Assembly: GCA_033764265.1 (NCBI GenBank)
Contig: JANRJB010000225.1
Location: 1-14,226 of the forward strand
Source: VGEM01 sp033764265
GTDB lineage: Bacteria; Pseudomonadota; Alphaproteobacteria; Rhodospirillales; Rhodospirillaceae
Reading direction: 5' to 3'
Length of the DNA: 14,226 nt
Shown: in pieces, positions 1 through 7,853 of the stretch
Numbering within the stretch: the stretch's first letter is position 1
Layout: each line of letters begins with the position of its first letter
Program-made: the position numbers and the translations under genes
The notes under the pieces: generated by a model
What the model saw: only the letters and a program-made list of their open reading frames with translations
Database searches by the model: none
Told to the model about the DNA's origin: nothing

Positions 1-1
1 G

Positions 2-967
2 CCGGTCGGCACCGGCCCGTTCAAGGTGGACGCCATGGCCGCCAACCGCTGGCGGCTGTCGGCCCACGCCGGATCGTGGCGTCCGCCCCAGGTCGACAAG
101 CTCGAACTGCTGGTGTTGCCCGACGCCTCGAGCCGGGTGCAGGCCTTGGAAGCGGGCCGCGTCGACGTGGCGCTGGTGATCGGGCCCGACAACATCGAGG
201 CGTTGGAGGCGGCCGGCGCGCGGGTGGAGACGTTCATCACCGCTACCACCTTCGCCATCACGTTGCGCACAACCGCCGGCGGGCCGCTGGCCGACGTGCG
301 AGTGCGCAAGGCGCTCAACCACGCCATCAACCGCGAACGCATCGTCGCTTCGCTGCTGGCCGGCCGCACGGTGCCGTCGGGCCAGCCGGGCACGCGCGGG
401 GTGTTCGGCCACGACCCCGAACTCGCGCCCTACCCCTACGACCTTGCCCGGGCCAAGGCTCTGCTGGCCGAGGCGGGGTATTCGGGCGGATTTGCGTTCA
501 CACTCGACGCCGCCACCAGTTCCACCGCCGCCGACGCGTCGGTGTTCCAGCAAGTGCAGGCCGATCTGCGCGAGGTGGGCGTGACCATGACCATCAACAC
601 CATGCCCTATCCGCTGTTCCTGTCGAAAACCGTGCGCACCGAATTCGAGGGCGATGCCTTCCCGATTTCGTGGGCGGCGTGGCCGACGCTGGACACGTTG
701 CGGGCGATGGAGATGCATTCGTGCCTGCGGCTGGTGCCGTGGTTCTGCGACCCCGCGCTGGTGCCGGTGATGAAACAGGCCTTGGCGGAGCGCGACGAGG
801 CCCGCGCGCTGGCCTTGCGCCGGCAGGTGGCGCGCGCGTTGCACGATCAGGCCACGGGACTGTTGCTGTACGAACTGCCGGTGTTCGTGGGCCTGAGCCC
901 CCAGGTGCGCGATTTCACGATGGTCGGCTATCGCATTTTCTACGATCGCATCGCGCTTGCGCCATGA
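2..967 (+). CDS. Extracellular solute-binding protein family 5 (peptide/nickel ABC type), 5' end missing
   Basis: This is the C-terminal two thirds of a periplasmic ligand-binding protein of the SBP_bac_5 family (OppA/DppA/NikA relatives); the reading frame is open from base 2, so the signal peptide and N-terminal lobe lie outside the window. The visible part begins with the family motif PVGTGPFK, continues with the hinge-region motif DVRVRKALNHAINRERIV, then FGHDPELAPYPYD and LLAEAGY, and ends in YDRIALAP. The only two cysteines are in HSC-x6-FCDP (codons at 722 and 746) and probably form a disulfide. By eye roughly half the residues match the next gene. The TGA stop overlaps the ATG of the next gene (ATGA), so this is the first visible gene of a coupled operon. 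The ligand is unknown; family assignment is secure. Confidence 0.93.
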   Translation, partial: PVGTGPFKVDAMAANRWRLSAHAGSWRPPQVDKLELLVLPDASSRVQALEAGRVDVALVIGPDNIEALEAAGARVETFITATTFAITLRTTAGGPLADVRVRKALNHAINRERIVASLLAGRTVPSGQPGTRGVFGHDPELAPYPYDLARAKALLAEAGYSGGFAFTLDAATSSTAADASVFQQVQADLREVGVTMTINTMPYPLFLSKTVRTEFEGDAFPISWAAWPTLDTLRAMEMHSCLRLVPWFCDPALVPVMKQALAERDEARALALRRQVARALHDQATGLLLYELPVFVGLSPQVRDFTMVGYRIFYDRIALAP

Positions 968-2439
968 AGGCGATCCTTGCCGCCGCACTGGTCTCAAGTT
1001 CGTTCGGCGCGGTGGCGGCGGACCGTGTCGCCACGGTCGCCATGGAGAACCTGCCGGCGGCTCTGGCCAGCCCGTTTCGCGCCGCGCAGCTTCATACCTC
1101 GGCGCTGTTCGATCCGCTGGTGCGCTTCGACGCCGAGGGCCGGCTGCAGCCGGCCTTGGCAATCAGCTGGGAAAATCGAGATCCGCTGACCTGGCGGTTG
1201 ACGTTGCGCCCCAGCGTCAGTTTTTCCAACGGCACGCCTTTGGACGCGGCGGCAGTTGTCACGGCCATCGACTATCTGGCGAATGAGGCGACGTTCGACG
1301 ACCTGACCAAGCGCGAGGTGCCGCCACTGGCCGGCGCAACCGCCGTCGATGCGCTAACCGTGGACATCCGCACCGTCGAGCCGGTGCCGCTGTTCCCGCG
1401 CTACGCCACCGCCATCCAGATTCCCGAACCCCATTTGTGGACGTCGTTGGGCCGCGAGCGCTTTGCCCGCGCGCCGGTGGGCACCGGGCCGTTCAAGGCC
1501 GAGACCATCGCCGCGACGCGCTGGTCGCTGGCCGCCAACCCGTCATCGTGGCGCGCGCCGCAGGTCGATCGGCTGGAGCTGCTGATGCTGCCCGACGCGG
1601 CGGCGCGCATTCAGGCGTTGCAGTCCGGACGCATCGACGTCTCGACCGTCGTCGCGCCCGACCAGATCGCCGACATCGAGGCCAGCGGCGGGCAGGTGAG
1701 AAGCTACCTGAGCCCGGCGGTCTACGGCCTGGTCCTGATCACCACGCGCGGCGGGCCGCTGGCCGACGTGCGCGTGCGCCGCGCGCTCAACATGGCGGTG
1801 GATCGCGAGCGCATCATCACCCAGCTACTGGCGGGGCTGACGGTGCCGGCCAACCAGCCGGCGGCGCGCGTATCCTTCGGCTACGACCCGGAGATTCCCC
1901 CCTACGGCCACGATCCCGACGCCGCACGCGCGCTGCTGGCCGAGGCAGGCTATCCGCGCGGGTTCGCCTTCACGCTCGACGCCAATGTCGGCGGCTCGGC
2001 GGCGGATACCTCGGTCTGGCTGCAGGTTCAGGCCGACCTGCGCGCGGTCGGCGTGGCGATGGAGATCCGCACCATGCCCAACGCGGTTTACCTGGAGCGC
2101 GTCAACCGCATGGAGTTCGAGGGCGACGCGTTTCCGATGGCCTGGCCGTCGGCGCCGCCGCTCGACGTATGGCGCGCGCTGCAAGTGCATTCCTGCCTGC
2201 GACCGGTGCCGTGGTTCTGCGACCAGGGCATCATGCCGACATTGATGGCGGCCCGCACCGAGTGGGACGAGTCCAGGGCATTGGCGCTACGCCGCGAGGT
2301 GGGGCGGCACTATCACGACGCCGCGCCGGCGCTGTTCCTGTATGAGCTGCCGGCGCTGGTGGGCCTGGGCCCACGCGTGCGCGAATTCGCCTACGCCAAC
2401 GGCGTCATCGCCTTCGACCGGTTGACGGTGGCGGACTGA
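964..2439 (+). CDS. Extracellular solute-binding protein family 5, paralogue 2
   Basis: Periplasmic SBP_bac_5 protein of 491 residues, the usual length for the family. The start is the ATG overlapping the upstream stop (ATGA). The frame is open much further upstream, but only this start gives a Sec signal peptide (MKAILAAALVSSSFGAVA, signal peptidase I cleavage near residue 18-19). Family landmarks in order: SALFDPLVRFDAEG (about 46-59), LTWRLTLRPSVSFSNGTP (75-92), PVGTGPFK, DVRVRRALNMAVDRERII, YDPEIPPYGHDP and LLAEAGY. C411 and C419 are the only cysteines and are likely disulfide-bonded. No Shine-Dalgarno is obvious, which fits translational coupling. An ABC permease would be the expected partner, but none is seen. 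It could bind peptides, a metallophore or another small molecule; nothing in the sequence decides this. Confidence 0.93.
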   Translation: MKAILAAALVSSSFGAVAADRVATVAMENLPAALASPFRAAQLHTSALFDPLVRFDAEGRLQPALAISWENRDPLTWRLTLRPSVSFSNGTPLDAAAVVTAIDYLANEATFDDLTKREVPPLAGATAVDALTVDIRTVEPVPLFPRYATAIQIPEPHLWTSLGRERFARAPVGTGPFKAETIAATRWSLAANPSSWRAPQVDRLELLMLPDAAARIQALQSGRIDVSTVVAPDQIADIEASGGQVRSYLSPAVYGLVLITTRGGPLADVRVRRALNMAVDRERIITQLLAGLTVPANQPAARVSFGYDPEIPPYGHDPDAARALLAEAGYPRGFAFTLDANVGGSAADTSVWLQVQADLRAVGVAMEIRTMPNAVYLERVNRMEFEGDAFPMAWPSAPPLDVWRALQVHSCLRPVPWFCDQGIMPTLMAARTEWDESRALALRREVGRHYHDAAPALFLYELPALVGLGPRVREFAYANGVIAFDRLTVAD

Positions 2440-3926
2440 TGCGCGCGCTGGCCGCGATGATCGTCGTGTTGGTTGGGGCCTGGCCGGCCGCGGCGGCGAC
2501 CCTGCGCATGGCGGTGGATATTCTGCCACCGTCGCTGGCCAACCCCTATCGCAGTTCGCTGCCGCCGACGGTGTGGTCGGTCTACGCCCTGTTCGATGCG
2601 CTGACCCGGTTCGACGCAAACAACCAACTGCAGCCCGCGCTGGCGGTGGGTTGGGAAAAGATCGACGATCTGACCTGGCGCTTCACGCTGCGCGACGGCG
2701 TGACGTTCCACAACGGCCAGCCGTTCGACGCCGCGGCGGTCAAGGCCGCCGTCGACTACGTGACCTCCGACGCCGCGGCGCGCGAGGGGCTGAAGCGCGA
2801 AATCGCGGTGCTGGCCGGCGCGCGCGTGGTCGATCGGCTGACGGTGGACATCTTGACCACCGAACCCGCGCCGCAGATGCCGCGCTATGCCACCGGGCTG
2901 ATGATCGGCGAACCGGCCGCGTTCGCCGCCCTGGGCCGCGACGGTTTCGCCCGCCAACCGGTCGGCACCGGACCATTCAAGCTGGACGAGATGGCGGATA
3001 ACGCCTGGCGGCTGTCGGCCTTCGACGCCGCCTGGCGCAAGGCCAAGGTGGCGGGCCTGCACATCCTGGCCGTGCCCGAGGCGGCGGCGCGCGTTTCGGG
3101 CCTGCTGGCCGGGCGGCTGGACATCGTCATGTCGCTGAACCCGGATTCCATCGACGCCATCGTCGCGTCGGGCGGGCGGACCTATGTGGCCAGCGACCCA
3201 GCGGTGTTCGGCATTTCGTTCATCACCGGCAAGCCCGGCCCCTGGCAGGACGCGCGCGTGCGCCGGGCGCTCAATATGGCGGTCAACCGTCAGGGCATTA
3301 TCGACGTGCTGTTGACCGGAGCGACGGTGCCCGCCGGCCAGCCGGCCGCGCGCGCGGTGCTGGGCCACGACCCCGCGCTGGCTCCCTACCCGTACGACCC
3401 GCAAGGCGCAAAGCGGCTGTTGGCCGAGGCCGGGCACGGCAACGGGTTTTCGTTCGTGCTTGAGGCGGCCACCGGCATCGATCCCAACGATGCGGCCGTC
3501 TACCAGCAGATCCAGGCCGACTTGCGCGCCGTCGGCGTGGCGATGGAAATCCGCACAGTTCCGGCAACCCAGTTCTACAACGCCCTGCGCATGACCGAGT
3601 TTTCCGGCGATGCCTTCCCGATCGACTGGCCGTCGTGGCCGACCATCGACGTGACCCGGGCGTTGCTGCCCCATTCCTGCGAACGGTTGAAGCCGTGGTA
3701 CTGCGACCCCGCGATCATGCCGAAGCTGGTGGCGGCGCGAACCGAATGGGATGAGGCCTCTGCGCTGACCCTGCGCCGTGAACTCATGCGCCACTATCGC
3801 GACCAGGCGCCGGCGATCTTCCTCTACGAGAACGTGACTTTCGTCGGCCTCGGAAAGGGCGTATCCGGTTTCGGCATCGTCAACGGCGTGCACATCGCCT
3901 TCGAAGATATCGAGCTGGCGCCATGA
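2439..3926 (+). CDS. Extracellular solute-binding protein family 5, paralogue 3
   Basis: Third tandem SBP_bac_5 protein, 495 residues. Its ATG shares one base with the preceding stop (TGATG), so translation is coupled. The N-terminus MRALAAMIVVLVGAWPAAAA is a Sec signal peptide with cleavage near residue 19-20. Visible landmarks are ALFDALTRFDANNQLQPALA, LTWRFTLRDGVTFHNGQPFD, PVGTGPFKLDEM, DARVRRALNMAVNRQGII, LGHDPALAPYPYDP and LLAEAGH. The only cysteines, C414 and C422, sit in HSC-x6-YCDP as in the neighbours. The protein lacks a lipobox, so it should be soluble in the periplasm rather than a lipoprotein. The paralogues differ around the likely pocket, so ligand sets may differ. Substrate unknown. 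Confidence 0.94.
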   Translation: MRALAAMIVVLVGAWPAAAATLRMAVDILPPSLANPYRSSLPPTVWSVYALFDALTRFDANNQLQPALAVGWEKIDDLTWRFTLRDGVTFHNGQPFDAAAVKAAVDYVTSDAAAREGLKREIAVLAGARVVDRLTVDILTTEPAPQMPRYATGLMIGEPAAFAALGRDGFARQPVGTGPFKLDEMADNAWRLSAFDAAWRKAKVAGLHILAVPEAAARVSGLLAGRLDIVMSLNPDSIDAIVASGGRTYVASDPAVFGISFITGKPGPWQDARVRRALNMAVNRQGIIDVLLTGATVPAGQPAARAVLGHDPALAPYPYDPQGAKRLLAEAGHGNGFSFVLEAATGIDPNDAAVYQQIQADLRAVGVAMEIRTVPATQFYNALRMTEFSGDAFPIDWPSWPTIDVTRALLPHSCERLKPWYCDPAIMPKLVAARTEWDEASALTLRRELMRHYRDQAPAIFLYENVTFVGLGKGVSGFGIVNGVHIAFEDIELAP

Positions 3927-5446
3927 CCCCTATTCGACACCTCGCGCGCGGACTCTTGGCCGCCGCCGTGATGAGCGCGGCCCCGGTTCAGGCCGCCGAC
4001 AAGGACCTGTTGCGCCTGGGGCTCGACACCCTGCCCCTGTCGTTCGGCGTGCCCTACCGCACCGCCGCCATTCCGACGCTGTACACCACCTCGGCGATGT
4101 TCGACGGGCTGACGCGCATCGAGGCCGACGGCACCCTGAAGCCCTGGCTGGCCACCGCGTGGCACAGCACGGACGGGCTGACCTGGACGTTCACGCTGCG
4201 CGACGACGTGAATTTTTCCAACGGCGTGAAGCTGACCGCCGAGGCCTTCAAGGTCGCGGTCGACTACCTGACCAGCCCCGAAGCGCTGAAAGAGGGGTTG
4301 ATCCGCGAAATCCCGCCCTTGAAAGCGGCGCGCGTGATCGATGCGCGCACCATCGAGATCACCCTGGCGGAAGCCGACGCCATGTTCCCGCGCTCGGCGG
4401 CGGCCTTGTACGTGGCCGAGCCAGGCCAGTGGCAGGCGCTGGGCCGCGACGGCTTCGGCCAGAAGCCGGTCGGCACCGGGCCCTACGCGCTCGAGCGCTG
4501 GGAGCCCAACCGCGGTGTGTTCACCGCGTTCGAGGGGTCGTGGCGCAAGCCCAGGGTGGCGCGACTGGAGATCGTCGCCGTGCCCGACCGCACCGCGCGA
4601 CTGCAAGGCCTGATCGCCGGCCAGATCGACGTGGCGCTGGGCTTGAGCGCCGGCGACATGACCTCGGTCGAGGCGGCGGGCGGCACGGCGCTGCGCATTC
4701 CCACCTCGCTGGTCAACGGCTGGTCGTTCATGCTGATGCGCGACGGCAAGCCGAATCCGGGCCCGTGGCAGGACGTGCGCGTGCGCCGGGCCATGACCAT
4801 GGCCATCGACCGGCAGGTGATTGTCGACGCGTTGCTGGACGGCGCCGGCCGGGTGGCGACGCAACCGGCGACGCAAGCCACCTTCGGCCATAACCCCGCG
4901 CTTGCGCCGCTGCCCTACGACCCCGACGCCGCCAAGAAACTCTTGGCCGAGGCCGGCTATCCGAATGGATTTTCGATGTCGCTGATGGTCACCACCGGCG
5001 GCGTCGGCGTGGATACCGAGGTGGCGCAGAAAGCCGCCGACGATTTGTCGCGCATCGGCGTCAAGGTGACCATCGAGACCGAGCCGATGGCGCAGTACTT
5101 GCAGCACCTGAGCCGCGCCGGTTTCCCGACCGATGCGTTTTCCTCGGCCTGGCCGTCGGATCCCAACATCGACGCGATCCGACCCATGCGCATGCATTCG
5201 TGCCTGCGGCGCGAACCGTTCTATTGCGACCCCGCGATCATGCCCAGGATCGCCGCCGCGCTGACCGCCATGGACCCGGCCGAAGCCCTGACGCTGCGCC
5301 ACGAGGTGATGGCGTTCTATCACGAGCAGGCGCCCGGCATTTATTTCTACGAAGGCACTCTATTTGTCGGCCTGGCGCCGCGGGTCCGTGATTTCTCCTC
5401 GGCCTTCAACATGATCGCCTTCGACAAGGTGTGGCTGGCGCAGTGA
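3923..5446 (+). CDS. Extracellular solute-binding protein family 5, paralogue 4
   Basis: Fourth SBP_bac_5 protein, 507 residues, starting at an ATG that overlaps the previous stop (ATGA). The leader MTPIRHLARGLLAAAVMS plus AAPVQA is a Sec signal peptide, cleaved near residue 24-25. Landmarks: SAMFDGLTRIEADGTLKPWL, LTWTFTLRDDVNFSNG, PVGTGPYALERW, DVRVRRAMTMAIDRQVIV, FGHNPALAPLPYDPDAAKK. C427 and C435 are the only cysteines. It looks the most divergent of the four: GTGPY replaces GTGPF, and the sequence after LLAEAGYPNGFS differs. It is directly followed by, and overlaps, the cyclase gene, making it the prime candidate for a dedicated partner of that sensor. Ligand unknown. Confidence 0.94.
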   Translation: MTPIRHLARGLLAAAVMSAAPVQAADKDLLRLGLDTLPLSFGVPYRTAAIPTLYTTSAMFDGLTRIEADGTLKPWLATAWHSTDGLTWTFTLRDDVNFSNGVKLTAEAFKVAVDYLTSPEALKEGLIREIPPLKAARVIDARTIEITLAEADAMFPRSAAALYVAEPGQWQALGRDGFGQKPVGTGPYALERWEPNRGVFTAFEGSWRKPRVARLEIVAVPDRTARLQGLIAGQIDVALGLSAGDMTSVEAAGGTALRIPTSLVNGWSFMLMRDGKPNPGPWQDVRVRRAMTMAIDRQVIVDALLDGAGRVATQPATQATFGHNPALAPLPYDPDAAKKLLAEAGYPNGFSMSLMVTTGGVGVDTEVAQKAADDLSRIGVKVTIETEPMAQYLQHLSRAGFPTDAFSSAWPSDPNIDAIRPMRMHSCLRREPFYCDPAIMPRIAAALTAMDPAEALTLRHEVMAFYHEQAPGIYFYEGTLFVGLAPRVRDFSSAFNMIAFDKVWLAQ

Positions 5447-7629
5447 CCGGCCCCGACCGCACGGACGTCGCGACCATGACGGACCATCGGCGTTTGATCC
5501 CGCTGTCGATCGTGCTGTCGGTGGTGCTGTTGCCGCTGATGGCCGGCGTGGTGGCAATCATCATTTGGCAAAGCTACAGCCGGAGCGTCGAGGCGGCGTT
5601 GAGCGCCGGTCGGCAACTGGTTGGCAACCTGCAGACCGAGGTGGCGCTGCAGCAGAGCGCGCTGCTGGCGCCCTTGAAAGTGGCGATCGCCACCCTCAGC
5701 ACTGACCCGCGCCTGACGGCCGACGGCGCCGCGGCGATGGAACGGCCGCTGCTCGCGTTGCTCGACGCCTACCCGCACATCGCCGCGATGCGCATCGGCT
5801 TCGAGTCCGGCGCCGCGCTCGAGGCCGTCAGCCTGCGCGAGATTTACGGCGGCGCGGTGGCCGACATCGTCGCCCTGAGCGGGGCGCGCTATGGCGTGCG
5901 GCAGGTGCGTCCGGCCGCGGCGCGCGGCGATGGCAATGAAGCGCGGTCGTGGAACCTTTACGATGCGAACCGGGCCTTGATCGCGGCGCGCGACGACGAC
6001 CCGGTCGGCGGCGATCCGCGCGCCATGCCGTGGTTCGCCGCCGCCGATGCGGCCGGCGGGCCGGTCGATACGATGCCCTACGTCATGAGCATGACCGCCA
6101 CCGCCGGCGTGTCGACCACCCAGGGGTTCATCGCCGCCAACGGCGAGCGCGGCGCCATCGCCGCCGACATGGGGCTGCGGCAGTACTCGCTGCCGCTGGA
6201 GAGCCTGGCGATCAGCGAGAACCAGCAGGTGTTCCTGTTCACCGGCAGCGGGCGTCTGCTGGCCCACACCGACTACGACACGGTGATCCGCAAGACCGCG
6301 GAACCCGCCGCGGTCGGCGCGGTTGTCGACCTGGCGTCGGTGGATGACCTGACCCACCCGACCGCGCGCGCGATCGTGGCGGCGCACCGCGCCCAGGGCG
6401 GCAGTTTCAGCCTGCGCGACCTGGAAGCGGGCGGCACCGCCTACCTGGCCGCGGTCACGCGCCTGGCAGTCGGCGACGGGCCCGACGGCAGCGGCGTTTA
6501 CATGGCTTTCGCTTTGCCGCAGAGCACGTTCACCGCGGCGTTCATCGCCATCGGACGCAATGCCGCGCTGATCTCGGCCTTGGTGATGCTGGCCAGCGTG
6601 CCCTTGATCGTGCTGGTGGCCCGCCGCCTGGCCCGGCCGCTCGCGGGCTTGGCGCAGGCCACCGACCGCATCGCCCAGCTGGACTTGGGTGCGCCGGTGT
6701 CTGCGCCGACGCGCATCGCCGAGATCGCAACGCTCGGCAACTCGCTCGACCGCATGTCCGGCGCCCTGTCGCAGATGGCCAAGTACGTGCCGAAGTCGCT
6801 GGTGCAGGACCTGGTGCGCTCGGGCCTGTCGGTCGACGTGGGCGGCGAGCGGCGACCGATCGCACTGCTGTTTACCGACGTGAAGGACTTCACCCCGATC
6901 GCCGACGGATTGGCGCCCGAGGCGCTGATGGCGCAGATGTCGGAGTATTTCGATGTCCTGGTGCGCGTGATCCTGGCCCACGGCGGCACGGTGGACAAAT
7001 TCGTCGGCGACGCGGTGTTCGCCTTCTGGAACGCGCCGAACCGTCAGGACGACTATGTCGCCCTGGCCGCCCGCGCCGCGCTGGCGGTGCGCGACGCTTC
7101 CAACGGCCTGAACGGCCACTGGCGGGCGTCGGGCAAGCCGGTGTGGTACACGCGCATCGGCGTGCACGCTGGCGAGGCGGTGGTCGGCAACGTCGGCTCG
7201 TCCGACCGGATGGACTACACCGCCATCGGCGATACCGTGAACATGGGCTCGCGCATCGAGGGGCTGAACAAGGCCTACGGCACGCAGGTTCTGATCAGCG
7301 AACAGGCCGTCCGCGGACTGGCGGGTCAATTCTCGGTGCGGCCGATCGATCTGGTCGTGCCGAAGGGCGCGACCACGCCGCTTGAGGTGTTCGAACTGCG
7401 CGGACCGGCCGGCGAAGCGCGCGACGCGGCGCTGATGACCGCCTGGGCCGATGTGATCGCCGCTTACCGTTCGCGCGATTGGGGATTGGCGCAACGGCAG
7501 TTGAATGATTTTCAACGCCGCTGGCCCGACGACGGCCCCGCGCTCATGTTCGCGACCCGAGTCGCCGGATTTGCGTCGAATCCGCCTCCCGCAGTGTGGG
7601 ACGGCGTGACGAAATTCTCGGATAAGTAG
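5443..7629 (+). CDS. Receptor-type class III adenylate cyclase (TM - dCache-like - TM - HAMP - CYCc)
   Basis: Inner-membrane sensor predicted to make cAMP from ATP in response to a periplasmic signal. With the chosen GTG start (GTGA overlap with the upstream stop, AAGGTG upstream) it is 728 residues; GTG 5431 or ATG 5476 are alternatives and do not alter the domains. TM1 is about 19-42. Residues 43-373 form a periplasmic sensor with the Cache-like motif DPRAMPWFAAAD and the stretch GAIAADMGLRQYSL. TM2 is about 374-393, HAMP about 394-448, then a cyclase domain. Catalytic residues are complete: metal-binding D479 (FTDVKDFT) and D523 (DKFVGDAV), adenine-specifying K519 and T598 (IGDTVN), transition-state N600 and R604. 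The K/T pair indicates a class IIIb adenylate rather than guanylate cyclase. As last gene of the SBP operon it may report SBP ligands; the biochemistry is well supported, the coupling is inferred. Confidence 0.93.
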   Translation: MTGPDRTDVATMTDHRRLIPLSIVLSVVLLPLMAGVVAIIIWQSYSRSVEAALSAGRQLVGNLQTEVALQQSALLAPLKVAIATLSTDPRLTADGAAAMERPLLALLDAYPHIAAMRIGFESGAALEAVSLREIYGGAVADIVALSGARYGVRQVRPAAARGDGNEARSWNLYDANRALIAARDDDPVGGDPRAMPWFAAADAAGGPVDTMPYVMSMTATAGVSTTQGFIAANGERGAIAADMGLRQYSLPLESLAISENQQVFLFTGSGRLLAHTDYDTVIRKTAEPAAVGAVVDLASVDDLTHPTARAIVAAHRAQGGSFSLRDLEAGGTAYLAAVTRLAVGDGPDGSGVYMAFALPQSTFTAAFIAIGRNAALISALVMLASVPLIVLVARRLARPLAGLAQATDRIAQLDLGAPVSAPTRIAEIATLGNSLDRMSGALSQMAKYVPKSLVQDLVRSGLSVDVGGERRPIALLFTDVKDFTPIADGLAPEALMAQMSEYFDVLVRVILAHGGTVDKFVGDAVFAFWNAPNRQDDYVALAARAALAVRDASNGLNGHWRASGKPVWYTRIGVHAGEAVVGNVGSSDRMDYTAIGDTVNMGSRIEGLNKAYGTQVLISEQAVRGLAGQFSVRPIDLVVPKGATTPLEVFELRGPAGEARDAALMTAWADVIAAYRSRDWGLAQRQLNDFQRRWPDDGPALMFATRVAGFASNPPPAVWDGVTKFSDK

Positions 7630-7673
7630 TGCCGCGGCTGATGGTTGTGACGGGGCGGTGAAAGATTTCGTCG

Positions 7674-7699
7674 CGGTGCCCGAGTCGCGCTTGGCACCG
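7674..7699 (+). other. Hairpin after the cyclase gene (possible terminator without U-tract)
   Basis: A perfect 7-bp inverted repeat (CGGTGCC / GGCACCG) with a 12-nt loop lies 45 bases after the cyclase stop. No T-run follows, so it is not a convincing intrinsic terminator; it could protect the 3' end of the operon mRNA or be chance in GC-rich DNA. Confidence 0.3.
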
Positions 7700-7747
7700 G
7701 CCGGTAATCCACACAAACTCTCCCGCGGAGACGGTGGCGTTCGACCG

Positions 7748-7773
7748 TCGACGGGCGGCGCCCCTGGCGTCGA
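7748..7773 (+). other. Inverted repeat in the 7630-7853 intergenic region
   Basis: TCGACG and CGTCGA pair across 14 bases. The region inside can alternatively form GGGC/GCCC around a 3-nt loop. It is followed by an A-run, not a T-run. Its role is unknown; it may be part of a structured leader for the downstream PAS-HisKA gene, or chance. Confidence 0.3.
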
Positions 7774-7795
7774 AAAAAGCCCGCGATTCGGCCGG

Positions 7796-7848
7796 CCTGC
7801 GAAGGGGAAAAACCTCCACGGCGTGATGCCGTGGTGACAATTCGCAGG
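7796..7848 (+). promoter_or_regulatory. Two-tier hairpin covering the ribosome-binding site of the PAS-HisKA gene
   Basis: An outer 8-bp perfect stem (CCTGCGAA at 7796-7803 with TTCGCAGG at 7841-7848) encloses an inner 7-bp perfect stem (CCACGGC 7816-7822, loop GTGAT, GCCGTGG 7828-7834). The 3' arm of the outer stem contains the AGGG that is the only Shine-Dalgarno-like sequence before ATG 7854, so folding would hide it. Seen directly: the pairing. Inferred: a translational control element (leader switch, thermometer or protein-binding site). It matches no riboswitch class I recognise. Confidence 0.45.
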
Positions 7849-7853
7849 GTGCC

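Noticed and set aside
76..963. Upstream extension of the second SBP frame, giving a 787-residue protein
   Set aside because: The extension overlaps the first SBP gene in another frame and is Arg/Gly/His-rich without domains; the signal peptide begins at ATG 964.
7692..7706. Sigma-54 promoter starting with TGGCAC
   Set aside because: The GC required at the -12 position is TA here, so only half the element is present.
5347..7716. 789-codon open frame on the minus strand opposite the cyclase; also long minus frames at 2391-3893, 3824-5323 and 12917-14035
   Set aside because: They mirror highly GC-biased plus-strand genes. Their translations are rich in Arg, His, Gly and Gln with no domain, signal peptide or hydrophobic pattern, while the plus-strand proteins are clear family members.
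7796..7848. Intrinsic terminator on the minus strand (hairpin followed by a short T-run)
   Set aside because: The T-run has only five bases after AGG, and no minus-strand gene ends nearby.
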